This document shows, piece by piece, positions 6,770 through 13,734 of a stretch of 35,350 nt of DNA (position 1 is the stretch's first letter; each line of letters opens with the position of its first letter). Position numbers and translations under genes: made by a program. Where the stretch lies: the NCBI GenBank assembly GCA_902785635.1, contig CACZZH010000008.1, positions 1 to 35,350 on the forward strand. Direction: 5' to 3'. Source of the DNA: an uncultured Lachnospiraceae bacterium. Its GTDB lineage: Bacteria > Bacillota > Clostridia > Lachnospirales > Lachnospiraceae. The notes beneath the pieces are model-generated. The model had not been told where the DNA came from, made no database searches, and saw nothing but the letters and a program-made list of their open reading frames with translations.

Positions 6770-8054
6770 AAAAGTCAGGAACAGGTTTATCCTGGTAGGC
6801 ACGGCAGCGGCATCAGCTGTTACCATTCTGCTGGTGCTCGCGATAAATGTATTCAATACGGTCCAGATCAACAGAAATCTGGATGATGTCCTGTACGAAA
6901 TGAGCCAGGAGAAGTCCGATAGTTTTGATTCAGAGAAATCCGGTGTTCTGGAAGTGGAAAAAGCAGGAGAACCGGATACGGATAAGATGGGTTCATCGGA
7001 TGGACAGTGGAAAAAAGGGCATGGAAAAAAGGGCGGCCGGTATTCTGTCCAGACCCAGTATGCGGGACATTTTTACCATATTGCCGTGGATGCGGACGGA
7101 AAGGTTTCCCTGATTGAGTCGGACAGTCTCTTCGAGGAACTTGAACAACTGGCAGAAAGCGTAATTGATACTGGGAAAAGTTCCGGCACATTTAACGATT
7201 ACCGCTATCTGGTAAAGGAGAATGGCCAGGTGACTGATGTTTTTGTTCTGGATTGCCTGACGGAGCATCAGCAGGAAGAACGCCTCCTGCTTATTTCGGC
7301 TGTTGTTGGCACAGGTGGGATCCTTGTGTTCTTTGTTTTTGTTTTCATGATGTCCCGGCGCATCATCATCCCGTTGAAAGAAAACATGGAGAAACAGAAG
7401 CGGTTCATTACTGACGCAGGCCATGAGCTAAAGACCCCGCTTTCTGTGATCGGGACAAACATGGACATCCTTTCGATGGATCTCGGGGAAAACGAGTGGG
7501 TGGACGGCACCATCCAACAGGTGAAAAAATTAAGGAAGCTGGTAGGAAATCTGATCTCTCTTGCCAGGATGGACGAAGATTCCACTGTGATCGTACTCTC
7601 GCCGTTTGATGTCAGCAGCGCGGCAATGGAATCGGCAGAGCCATTCTGTGTCGCAGCATCGCAGGCAGGAGGACAGATGATTACGGATATACAGGACGGC
7701 CTGACTGCACGGGGAGATGAGGCGTCTGTCCGGCAGTTGTTTACGATTCTCTGTGACAATGCAGTAAAATACAGTACGAGCCAGACTCCAATCCGGGTTC
7801 GGCTCTTTCAGGATGGAAAACGCATCTGTTTTGAGACCGAGAATTCCTGGAATCGGGATATAGCGCCGGAAAAGCTTGATTCAGTTTTTGACCGGTTCTA
7901 CCGGGGAGATACTTCCAGGGATAGGCGGAGTGGTAAAAACGGGTATGGCCTGGGGCTTTCCATTGCAAAAGGAATTGCGTCGAAGAACCAGTTACAGCTT
8001 CAGGTTATGGAAAAAGACCAGCGCCTTATATTTCACGTATCTTTTTCAAAATGA
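6762..8054 (+). CDS. membrane sensor histidine kinase
   Basis: This encodes 430 residues from a GTG at 6762, chosen because GGAG lies 7 bases upstream; an earlier GTG at 6735 would overlap the regulator more and lacks a site. It has a first membrane segment (~9-30), an extracytoplasmic region of ~150 residues with a Lys/Gly/His-rich patch (KKGHGKKGG), and a second segment (~177-203). HisKA follows with H221 in DAGHELKTPLS, then HATPase_c with N (CDNAVKY), DRFYRGD and GLGLSIAKG. There is no canonical HAMP domain. The signal is unknown. The histidine-rich stretch could bind metal, but that is speculation. Its partner is the regulator at 6092-6769. Confidence 0.93.
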   Translation: MIKKVRNRFILVGTAAASAVTILLVLAINVFNTVQINRNLDDVLYEMSQEKSDSFDSEKSGVLEVEKAGEPDTDKMGSSDGQWKKGHGKKGGRYSVQTQYAGHFYHIAVDADGKVSLIESDSLFEELEQLAESVIDTGKSSGTFNDYRYLVKENGQVTDVFVLDCLTEHQQEERLLLISAVVGTGGILVFFVFVFMMSRRIIIPLKENMEKQKRFITDAGHELKTPLSVIGTNMDILSMDLGENEWVDGTIQQVKKLRKLVGNLISLARMDEDSTVIVLSPFDVSSAAMESAEPFCVAASQAGGQMITDIQDGLTARGDEASVRQLFTILCDNAVKYSTSQTPIRVRLFQDGKRICFETENSWNRDIAPEKLDSVFDRFYRGDTSRDRRSGKNGYGLGLSIAKGIASKNQLQLQVMEKDQRLIFHVSFSK

Positions 8055-8130
8055 CAGGTTTGCAGAAAAAGACAGTATGTTTTCACAAAAAGGAAGGATT
8101 GCTTAATCTTGACAGGATGGAAAGAAAATA

Positions 8131-8412
8131 ATGGAACGGTATGAATATGATGCTGTAATACACGAAGACCCAGCGAGCGGAGGAGCATATGTTACTTTCC
8201 CATGGGATATCCGGCAGGAATTCGGAAAAGGTCGTGTGAAAGTAAATGCAACATTTGATGGCTTTGAATATACCGGGAGCATTGTAAATATGGGGGTCCG
8301 GAATGAAGATGGTTCCATCTGTTATATTATCGGTGTGTTAAAATCCATCCGGAAGCAGCTGGGCAAATCTGATGGAGACACAATTCACGTTGTCATAAAG
8401 GAAAGAACATGA
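8131..8412 (+). CDS. DUF1905 domain protein
   Basis: This encodes 93 residues matching the DUF1905 fold: the beta-strand pattern YEYDAVIHEDPASGGAYVTF, the DIRQEFGKGRVKVNATFDG core and a closing GVLKSIRKQLGKSDGDTIHV. The domain is common in Firmicutes as a stand-alone protein or before a YdeI/OmdA domain. No biochemical function is established. The gene overlaps the next small membrane-protein gene by 4 bases. Confidence 0.85.
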   Translation: MERYEYDAVIHEDPASGGAYVTFPWDIRQEFGKGRVKVNATFDGFEYTGSIVNMGVRNEDGSICYIIGVLKSIRKQLGKSDGDTIHVVIKERT

Positions 8413-8585
8413 GAAAGACACTTCATGTTATTATTACTATTATTATCATGCTGGTTGTAACAGGATCTGCTGTCAGGATCGTTGATGCGACGGTTCAAAT
8501 CGATGATGATATTGGTTTGCTAATTCTACTGTTGGCGATATTGAATACTGCTATAGCAGGTTTGAGTCTTTATAGTTTCCTGTAA
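8409..8585 (+). CDS. small two-segment membrane protein
   Basis: This encodes 58 residues from an ATG that overlaps the DUF1905 stop (ATGA), with AAAGGAAAG upstream. MRKTLHVIITIIIMLVVTGSAV forms one hydrophobic helix, a short acidic turn (DATVQIDDD) follows, and GLLILLLAILNTAIAGLSLY forms a second. I recognise no family. The coupled start and clean two-helix hairpin argue that it is a real gene. It may act with the DUF1905 protein or merely anchor something at the membrane. Confidence 0.55.
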   Translation: MRKTLHVIITIIIMLVVTGSAVRIVDATVQIDDDIGLLILLLAILNTAIAGLSLYSFL

Positions 8586-8630
8586 TTAATAATAATCATT
8601 CAAACGGAGATCCGTAAGGAGTGATCATAT

Positions 8631-8945
8631 ATGGCATCAAATAAAGAATATCTGGAGTTCATATTGGAGCAGCTTTCTGAATTAGATGACATCTCTTATC
8701 GGACAATGATGGGAGAATACATCATTTACTATCGAGGTAAAATCGTCGGCGGTATTTATGATGACCGTTTTCTTGTGAAACCTACAAAATCCGCTGTGAC
8801 GATGATACCGGATGCGGATATGGAACTTCCGTATGAAGGCGCAAAAGAAATGCTGCTCGTGGATAATGTTGAAGATCGTAAATTCCTCCATGATCTTTTG
8901 GATGCCATGTACAAAGAACTGCCGGCTCCGAAAAAGAAAAAGTGA
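8631..8945 (+). CDS. TfoX/Sxy N-terminal-domain family protein
   Basis: This encodes 104 residues. The segments ISYRTMMGEYIIYYRGKIVG and IYDDRFLVKPTKSA match the TfoX N-terminal domain, and a lysine tail (PKKKK) closes the protein. TfoX/Sxy acts in competence control in Gammaproteobacteria. In Clostridia these short single-domain versions have no proven role. AAGGAG lies 12 bases before the ATG. It is not visibly tied to any competence gene here. Confidence 0.82.
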   Translation: MASNKEYLEFILEQLSELDDISYRTMMGEYIIYYRGKIVGGIYDDRFLVKPTKSAVTMIPDADMELPYEGAKEMLLVDNVEDRKFLHDLLDAMYKELPAPKKKK

Positions 8946-8985
8946 GCGAGATTTGGACTGAGAACACTGCATGAGGAATAAGGTT

Positions 8986-9741
8986 ATGAATATCACACAG
9001 AGTTTTTATAATAACATGGCGGCTCAGTATGACAAGTTGTTTCTTGACTGGCATGCCACAACACAGGAGCAGGCAGCAATCCTGGAGACGATCTTTTCAG
9101 AGAACGGATTTGACAGAACAGCGCAGATCCTGGACTGTGCATGCGGGATCGGAACACAGGCAATCGGATTAGCCATGATTGGCTATTCTGTGACCGCGTC
9201 GGATATCAGTGATGGGGAACTTGCTGAGGCAGCCGGACGTGCCGGGAAATATGGTGCAAAGATCCGATTTTCACACGCAGACTTTTGCTCTCTGTCGGAC
9301 GTTTTCTCCGAACAGTTTGATATCGTGATTGCGATGGACAATGCGCTGCCTCATATGCTTACTCACGAAGAGCTGGAATCAGCTGTCAGGAGCATCACCG
9401 GTCAGATCAGACCAGGTGGTATATTTGTGGCCAGCATCCGTGATTATGACAGCCTCCTGGTCGGGAAACCGCCATATTCTCCGCCCTATATTCATAAGAC
9501 GGACAAGGGACAGCGAATATCTTTCCAAACCTGGATATGGAGCGGGGATAATTATCAGCTGACTCAGTATATAATTGATGACGAAGATAGTCTGCAGGTT
9601 AGTAAGTTTGTTTGTGAATACCGTGCTGTTCGCAGAGAAGAACTGACGAACCTGTTATTGTCCAACGGCTGCAGCGAGGTGGTCTGGAAGTTTCCTGAGG
9701 AAACAGGGTTTTATCAACCGATCGTAATTGCCAGAAAGTGA
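8986..9741 (+). CDS. class I SAM-dependent methyltransferase
   Basis: This encodes 251 residues. Motif I is ILDCACGIGTQAIGL, followed by VTASDIS (acidic ribose-binding end of strand 2), FDIVIAMDNALPHM (motif IV) and RPGGIFVASIRDYD. These place it among Rossmann-fold small-molecule methyltransferases of the Methyltransf_11/25 type. The substrate is unknown. The start is taken at 8986, with GAGG about 9 bases upstream; an in-frame ATG at 8971 has no site. The ending RKLPEE-type divergence seen in some relatives is absent, and the protein looks complete (EETGFYQPIVIARK). Confidence 0.88.
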   Translation: MNITQSFYNNMAAQYDKLFLDWHATTQEQAAILETIFSENGFDRTAQILDCACGIGTQAIGLAMIGYSVTASDISDGELAEAAGRAGKYGAKIRFSHADFCSLSDVFSEQFDIVIAMDNALPHMLTHEELESAVRSITGQIRPGGIFVASIRDYDSLLVGKPPYSPPYIHKTDKGQRISFQTWIWSGDNYQLTQYIIDDEDSLQVSKFVCEYRAVRREELTNLLLSNGCSEVVWKFPEETGFYQPIVIARK

Positions 9742-9807
9742 TCGAAGAGTATCACTGCCGGAACTACAGATCAAGTTATGGCATTTTGAGGAAAGGAACG
9801 GACCATC

Positions 9808-10263
9808 ATGAATATCAAAATTGCCAGGGCACAGCGGAGCGATCTGCAGGAAATACTGGCTCTGCAGTATCTGGCATATCAAAGCGAAGCCGCATTGTTC
9901 AGGAGTAAGGACATCCCTCCACTGAGGCAGACCCTGGATGATCTGATGGAAGAGTATGACAGAGGGATCGTATTAAAAGCAGTTGAGGAAGACGGAACCA
10001 TCATCGGCTCCGTTCGGGCTTATGAGGATGCGGCTACTGTATATATTGGCAAGCTCATGGTCCACCCTGATTACAGACGTCAGGGTTATGGCAGAAAACT
10101 CCTGACAGAGGTTGAAAACTGTTACAATGGAAAACGATTTGAATTGTTTACAAGTACCAGGAGCAAAGACAATATCCGTTTGTATCAGAAAGCCGGCTAC
10201 ACCATTTTTGATCAGAAGCCGATCGATGAGGATATTGTCTTTGTTTATCTGGAGAAAAAGTAA
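9808..10263 (+). CDS. GNAT-family N-acetyltransferase
   Basis: This encodes 151 residues of a single GNAT domain. The acetyl-CoA pyrophosphate loop is visible in YRRQGYGRKLL after KLMVHPD, and the C-terminal part NIRLYQKAGYTIF is characteristic. The acceptor, a small molecule or protein amine, cannot be predicted. AAAGGAA lies upstream of the ATG. It is the first of about ten GNAT domains between here and base 25806. Confidence 0.93.
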   Translation: MNIKIARAQRSDLQEILALQYLAYQSEAALFRSKDIPPLRQTLDDLMEEYDRGIVLKAVEEDGTIIGSVRAYEDAATVYIGKLMVHPDYRRQGYGRKLLTEVENCYNGKRFELFTSTRSKDNIRLYQKAGYTIFDQKPIDEDIVFVYLEKK

Positions 10264-10299
10264 GATTCCAGTGTCAACGAACTATGACAGGAGAAAGAT

Positions 10300-10644
10300 A
10301 TGGTCGGCAGGTATAAAGTCATCACCCTATGCGGAAGCACCCGGTTTAAAGACGCTTTCATGGAAGCCCAGAAGCGTCTGACGCTGCAGGGTAATATTGT
10401 CATCAGCGTAGGCCTCTTTGGCCATTCCGGCGACAACGAGGTCTGGGATGGCATGCCAGAGGATACTCTTACAAAGACCAAGGAAATGCTGGACGATATG
10501 CATAAACGGAAGATCGATATGGCAGACGGGATCTTTGTAATAAATGTCGGAGGCTACATCGGTTCCAGCACCCGGTCGGAAATAGAGTACGCCACAGCAA
10601 CAGGGAAAACCGTACAGTATCTGGAGCCAATAGAAACAAGATGA
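10300..10644 (+). CDS. nucleoside 2-deoxyribosyltransferase-like protein
   Basis: This encodes 114 residues. ITLCGSTRFKDAFMEAQK at the N-terminus and GGYIGSSTRSEIEYATATGK near the C-terminus are the hallmark glycine/serine motifs of short nucleoside 2-deoxyribosyltransferase-like and DUF4406-type proteins, which resemble the RCL/NDT Rossmann-like fold. The likely role is binding or cleaving a deoxynucleoside or nucleotide. Activity on N-glycosidic bonds is family inference. AGGAG precedes the ATG. A good terminator follows at 10662. Confidence 0.75.
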   Translation: MVGRYKVITLCGSTRFKDAFMEAQKRLTLQGNIVISVGLFGHSGDNEVWDGMPEDTLTKTKEMLDDMHKRKIDMADGIFVINVGGYIGSSTRSEIEYATATGKTVQYLEPIETR

Positions 10645-10661
10645 AGCAATCGCTCAGATCG

Positions 10662-10709
10662 AGGCCTTCTACCGGCATTTCTGTACCGGAGAGGGCTTTT
10701 TCCTTTTTT
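10662..10709 (+). terminator. rho-independent terminator
   Basis: AGGCCTTCTACCGG pairs with CCGGAGAGGGCT (one bulge, G-U wobbles) around a ~10-base loop and is followed by TTTTTCCTTTTTT. It closes the transcript ending with the deoxyribosyltransferase-like gene just before the TetR promoter. Confidence 0.75.
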
Positions 10710-10730
10710 ACATGTACACCAGAAAAACTC

Positions 10731-10759
10731 TTGAAAAGTGACCACACGTTCACTATAAT
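10731..10759 (+). promoter_or_regulatory. sigma-70 type promoter with TetR-like operator
   Basis: TTGAAA (10731-10736), a 17-base spacer and TATAAT (10754-10759) form a near-consensus promoter for the TetR gene that starts at 10800. Inside the spacer the imperfect palindrome AGTGA-N8-TCACT (10737-10754) overlaps the -10. This is the usual geometry for autorepression by a TetR-family dimer. Confidence 0.8.
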
Positions 10760-10799
10760 AAGAGAACGATAGATCACTTGTTTAATGTTGGAGGTTTAT

Positions 10800-11399
10800 A
10801 TGGCGAAAGATACAAAAGAACGAATTCTGACAGCTGCCTTGGAATTGTTCTCTCAGAATGGATATTCAGGTACGAATATCCGCGAACTGACCGCATCCCT
10901 CGGGCTGGTGAAGTCTGCGATATATAAGCATTTTGAGAGCAAAGAAGATATCTGGAATACCCTGCTTGATGATATGATCATCTATTATGACGAGCATTTC
11001 GGTTCGCCTGATCATCTCCCTCCGATTCCGGATACTCTGGAAGACCTGGCAAAGATGACGATGCAGATGGTGGATTTCACGGTTCATGATGAAAAGATCG
11101 TCATGACAAGGAAACTGCTGACGATTGAACAGTTCCGAGATGATCGCGCGCGCGTTCTGGCCACAAAGCATTTCCTTACAGGGCTTAGGGATATGTTTAC
11201 TCCTATTTTCAATGGCATGATAGACAAAGGGCTTATTCGCCGGGATGATCCTGCGATGATCTCATTTGCCTATACTACGCCGATCTCCGTCCTCATCCAC
11301 CTGTGTGACCGGGAGCCGGAAAAAACAGAAGAGACCATCGCGCAGGTCGAAGCATTCATACAGCATTTTATCAGTACATACGGGGTGAAGGACAGGTAA
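10800..11399 (+). CDS. TetR/AcrR-family transcriptional regulator
   Basis: This encodes 199 residues. The N-terminal HTH (residues ~5-50) reads TKERILTAALELFSQNGYSGTNIRELTASLG followed by KSAIYKHFESKEDIW, a classic TetR signature. The C-terminal ligand domain is alpha-helical and not assigned. The start at 10800 follows GGAGG by 5 bases. It overlaps the following damaged DUF998-like gene by one base (TAATG), so that gene was probably its co-transcribed partner. Autoregulation is likely from the palindrome in its promoter. Confidence 0.93.
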   Translation: MAKDTKERILTAALELFSQNGYSGTNIRELTASLGLVKSAIYKHFESKEDIWNTLLDDMIIYYDEHFGSPDHLPPIPDTLEDLAKMTMQMVDFTVHDEKIVMTRKLLTIEQFRDDRARVLATKHFLTGLRDMFTPIFNGMIDKGLIRRDDPAMISFAYTTPISVLIHLCDREPEKTEETIAQVEAFIQHFISTYGVKDR

Positions 11400-11782
11400 T
11401 GTTTCTGGATGACTGGATTAGAAAGGCGTATGTGAAACGATGGGCGAAAAAAGAAACCGGAAGCCCGGGGTATAACTGGATGGCACAGGCGGTAAGTGAT
11501 TTGTCAGCTGAAACCGCACCCTCAAGAATGCTTTGGAATCAGCTGGCAGCTCTGTATGGAAAATGCAGCCTGGTGAATGCAACCTGTGTATCCGTTTTCA
11601 TTTCAGATAAGAAGATATCCACAAAGCTTTTACGTATCGGTATTTATTTTGTTCCGCCACAGTACTTTGGCGTTGTGGAACGTTTCAGCGTATTCGCTGC
11701 CGTAGGATTTAACGCGGTTCTTGGTGTATACCTGTTTGAAGGATTTGGAGAGAGTATGACACGCTTCGTATCATGGATGTGA
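11399..11782 (+). pseudogene. shortened DUF998-like membrane protein gene
   Basis: This 127-residue frame resembles the DUF998 membrane family: PGYNWMAQAVSDLSAETAPSRMLWNQLAALYG is the conserved first-loop region. It then passes directly from LLRIGIYF into VPPQYFGVVERFSVFAAVGFN, which resembles the family's last membrane segments. Intact members are about 200 residues with six or so segments. Here the first segment is replaced by a charged start and the middle segments are missing. I infer internal deletions. It may still be translated, since its ATG overlaps the TetR stop. Family assignment is from memory of the motif and is moderately secure. Confidence 0.5.
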
Positions 11783-11862
11783 AATACCGTTTCTTGTGAG
11801 ATTTACAGAGCTTCGATATCATTGATTCCGTCAGATATGCAGACAGAAAGGACGGAGTGAAT

Positions 11863-12606
11863 ATGAAGCGAAATGAAAAGACGCACTTATGGGAAGGAAT
11901 TGGTTTCCTGATCGTATTCCTGCTGTGGACGGTACTGATTCGATGCGTTGATGTACAGGTGGCTGGCCCAAACCAAACAAAGGTCGGCTTTGCAGCGTTC
12001 AACCTTTGGTTTCATAAACTAACAGGCGTTCATATGACCATTTATACGATTACAGATTGGCTGGGGCTTGTCCCAATTGCCGTCTGCCTGGGCTTTGGAA
12101 TGGTCGGCGTCTTTCAACTCATCCGGAGGAGGAGCCTTCTCCGGGTCGATTCGGACATTATTATTCTGGGCCTGTATTATATTCTGGTGATTCTCGCCTA
12201 TCTGGCCTTTGAGATGATCCCGATCAACTACAGGCCGGTTTTGATCAACGGTATTTTGGAAGCATCTTACCCTTCATCTACGACACTTCTGGTTCTGAGT
12301 GTGATGCCGACGATGATGTTTCAGATCGACCGAAGAACGAATAAGTCGCTTGTTCGGAACGTAACCGGAATATTTGTCATCGCATTTTCAACGTTTATGG
12401 TAATTGGGAGATTGATTTCGGGCGTCCATTGGGCTACGGATATTATAGCTTCTGTATTATTATCTGCGGGGCTGTTGAAAAGCTGCAGGAGTTACGAAAG
12501 GGCAAGGGGCTTACTCAGGAAGAGCTTGCCGAGAAACTGTTCGTTTCCAGAGCGGCTGTCTCTAAATGGGAATCCGGCAGAGGATACCCCAGCATCGACT
12601 CATTAA
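11863..12606 (+). CDS. PAP2-family membrane phosphatase with foreign C-terminal tail
   Basis: This encodes 247 residues. It has about six membrane segments and the PAP2 catalytic motifs SYPSSTT (motif 2) and GRLISGVHWATDI (motif 3, with the catalytic histidine). Family members dephosphorylate lipid pyrophosphates or phosphatidic acid outside the membrane. After LLSAGLL (about residue 205) the frame enters DNA that, in another frame, encodes the HTH of the next gene. The last ~40 residues (CRSYERARGLL and on) are therefore not PAP2 sequence. The normal end of the gene appears to have been deleted. The start at 11863 has CGGAG 5 bases upstream. Confidence 0.8.
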   Translation: MKRNEKTHLWEGIGFLIVFLLWTVLIRCVDVQVAGPNQTKVGFAAFNLWFHKLTGVHMTIYTITDWLGLVPIAVCLGFGMVGVFQLIRRRSLLRVDSDIIILGLYYILVILAYLAFEMIPINYRPVLINGILEASYPSSTTLLVLSVMPTMMFQIDRRTNKSLVRNVTGIFVIAFSTFMVIGRLISGVHWATDIIASVLLSAGLLKSCRSYERARGLLRKSLPRNCSFPERLSLNGNPAEDTPASTH

Positions 12607-13067
12607 AAGAAATATCTCGTTATTTCTCTGTGACGATCGATGAACTGATTTGCCCGGAGGAGATCATCTCTGCTGCAGAGGAGGAAAAGCAGGCTTTTGC
12701 CGGCAGAACTATCTCTTTCATCAGTAATACACTGGACCTTCTGACGGTGCTTATGCTGTTTCTCCCGGTGTTTGGAAACGGAGAAGCTTCACCGATGGCG
12801 GTAAGCCTGTTCAGACTGACCGGTGTCCATTCCTGGGTGAGGATCGTTTTTCTGACGGTGATTGGACTTTCAGCCTTAAATGGCCTTTGTGGTTTGATTC
12901 TGGTCCATTTTAACAGACCGGTCTGGAACAAACATAGACTGGTTACGGGCATGGTGCTGTCCGTTTTGGCCGTTGCTGTTTTTATTGCAGCAAGACAGCC
13001 CTATGCCGGGATCCTCAGTTTCTCGCTGCTGGTGATCAAAACATTCGGAATTATAAAATTGAGGTAA
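12429..13067 (+). CDS. XRE-family HTH regulator with membrane domain, start region damaged
   Basis: From about base 12477 the frame encodes a typical XRE HTH beginning EKLQELRKGKGLTQEELAEKL, then VSRAAVSKWESGRGYPSID. Four or so hydrophobic segments follow (TLDLLTVLMLFLPVF through FSLLVIKTFGI), an architecture common in Clostridia. Normally such proteins start with a few residues before KLQELRK. Here the sequence before it is PAP2-coding DNA read in another frame. The only in-frame start is a TTG at 12429 without a ribosome site. The first ~16 residues shown are therefore doubtful. It may be expressed weakly by coupling to PAP2 translation or not at all. Confidence 0.65.
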   Translation: MGYGYYSFCIIICGAVEKLQELRKGKGLTQEELAEKLFVSRAAVSKWESGRGYPSIDSLKEISRYFSVTIDELICPEEIISAAEEEKQAFAGRTISFISNTLDLLTVLMLFLPVFGNGEASPMAVSLFRLTGVHSWVRIVFLTVIGLSALNGLCGLILVHFNRPVWNKHRLVTGMVLSVLAVAVFIAARQPYAGILSFSLLVIKTFGIIKLR

Positions 13068-13071
13068 TACA

Positions 13072-13701
13072 ATGAAAACAATTGACTATACTATTCGTTT
13101 GGAGAAGAAAGAAGATTACAAAGAAGTCGAAAATCTTGTGCGCGAAGCATTTTGGAACGTATATCGTCCGGGCTGCAGCGAGCACTTTGTGATCCATGTA
13201 CTCCGGGATGATCCGGCTTTTGTGAAGGAGCTGGACTTCGTCATGGAAAAAGACGGAGTACTGATCGGGCAGAACATGTTCATGCGCACAGTTATTAACG
13301 CCGACGATGGGCGCGTGATTCCCGTGCTGACCATGGGTCCCATCGGAATCACACCGGAACTTAAGCGCCGGGGATATGGAAAGAAGCTGCTGGATCACTG
13401 CCTGGACAAGGCTGCAGTCATTGGTTTTGGCGCAGTACTATTCGAGGGGAATATCGGCTTTTACGGTCACAGCGGCTTTGACTATGCCCGAAACTTCGGT
13501 ATTCGCTATCACAATCTGCCAGATGGCGCGGACGATTCCTTCTTCCTCTGCAAGGAACTGATTCCCGGATATCTCGACGGTATCACAGGCATTTACCAAA
13601 CGCCCCAGGGCTATTACGTAGATGATGCGGATGTGGAGAAATTTGACAAAGACTTTCCACCGAAGGAGAAGTTGAGACTTCCGGGACAGATTTTTGATTG
13701 A
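13072..13701 (+). CDS. GNAT-family N-acetyltransferase
   Basis: This encodes 209 residues. The GNAT core includes VLTMGPIGITPELKRRGYGKKLLDH (acetyl-CoA loop RRGYGK) and LFEGNIGFYGHSGFDYARNFGI. The long C-terminal extension (GYLDGITGIYQTPQGYYVD, KDFPPKEKLRLPGQ) is typical of a Firmicutes GNAT subgroup predicted to act on small molecules. It starts 5 bases after the XRE stop with GAGG upstream, so it is in the same transcript. Confidence 0.92.
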   Translation: MKTIDYTIRLEKKEDYKEVENLVREAFWNVYRPGCSEHFVIHVLRDDPAFVKELDFVMEKDGVLIGQNMFMRTVINADDGRVIPVLTMGPIGITPELKRRGYGKKLLDHCLDKAAVIGFGAVLFEGNIGFYGHSGFDYARNFGIRYHNLPDGADDSFFLCKELIPGYLDGITGIYQTPQGYYVDDADVEKFDKDFPPKEKLRLPGQIFD

Positions 13702-13734
13702 GCCAATAAGTTGGCTTCCTGCCTGGTGACGTTT

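Noticed and set aside
9736..9757. AGTGAT/ATCACT inverted repeat after the methyltransferase gene
   Set aside because: Six-base arms and no T-run; too weak to call a terminator.
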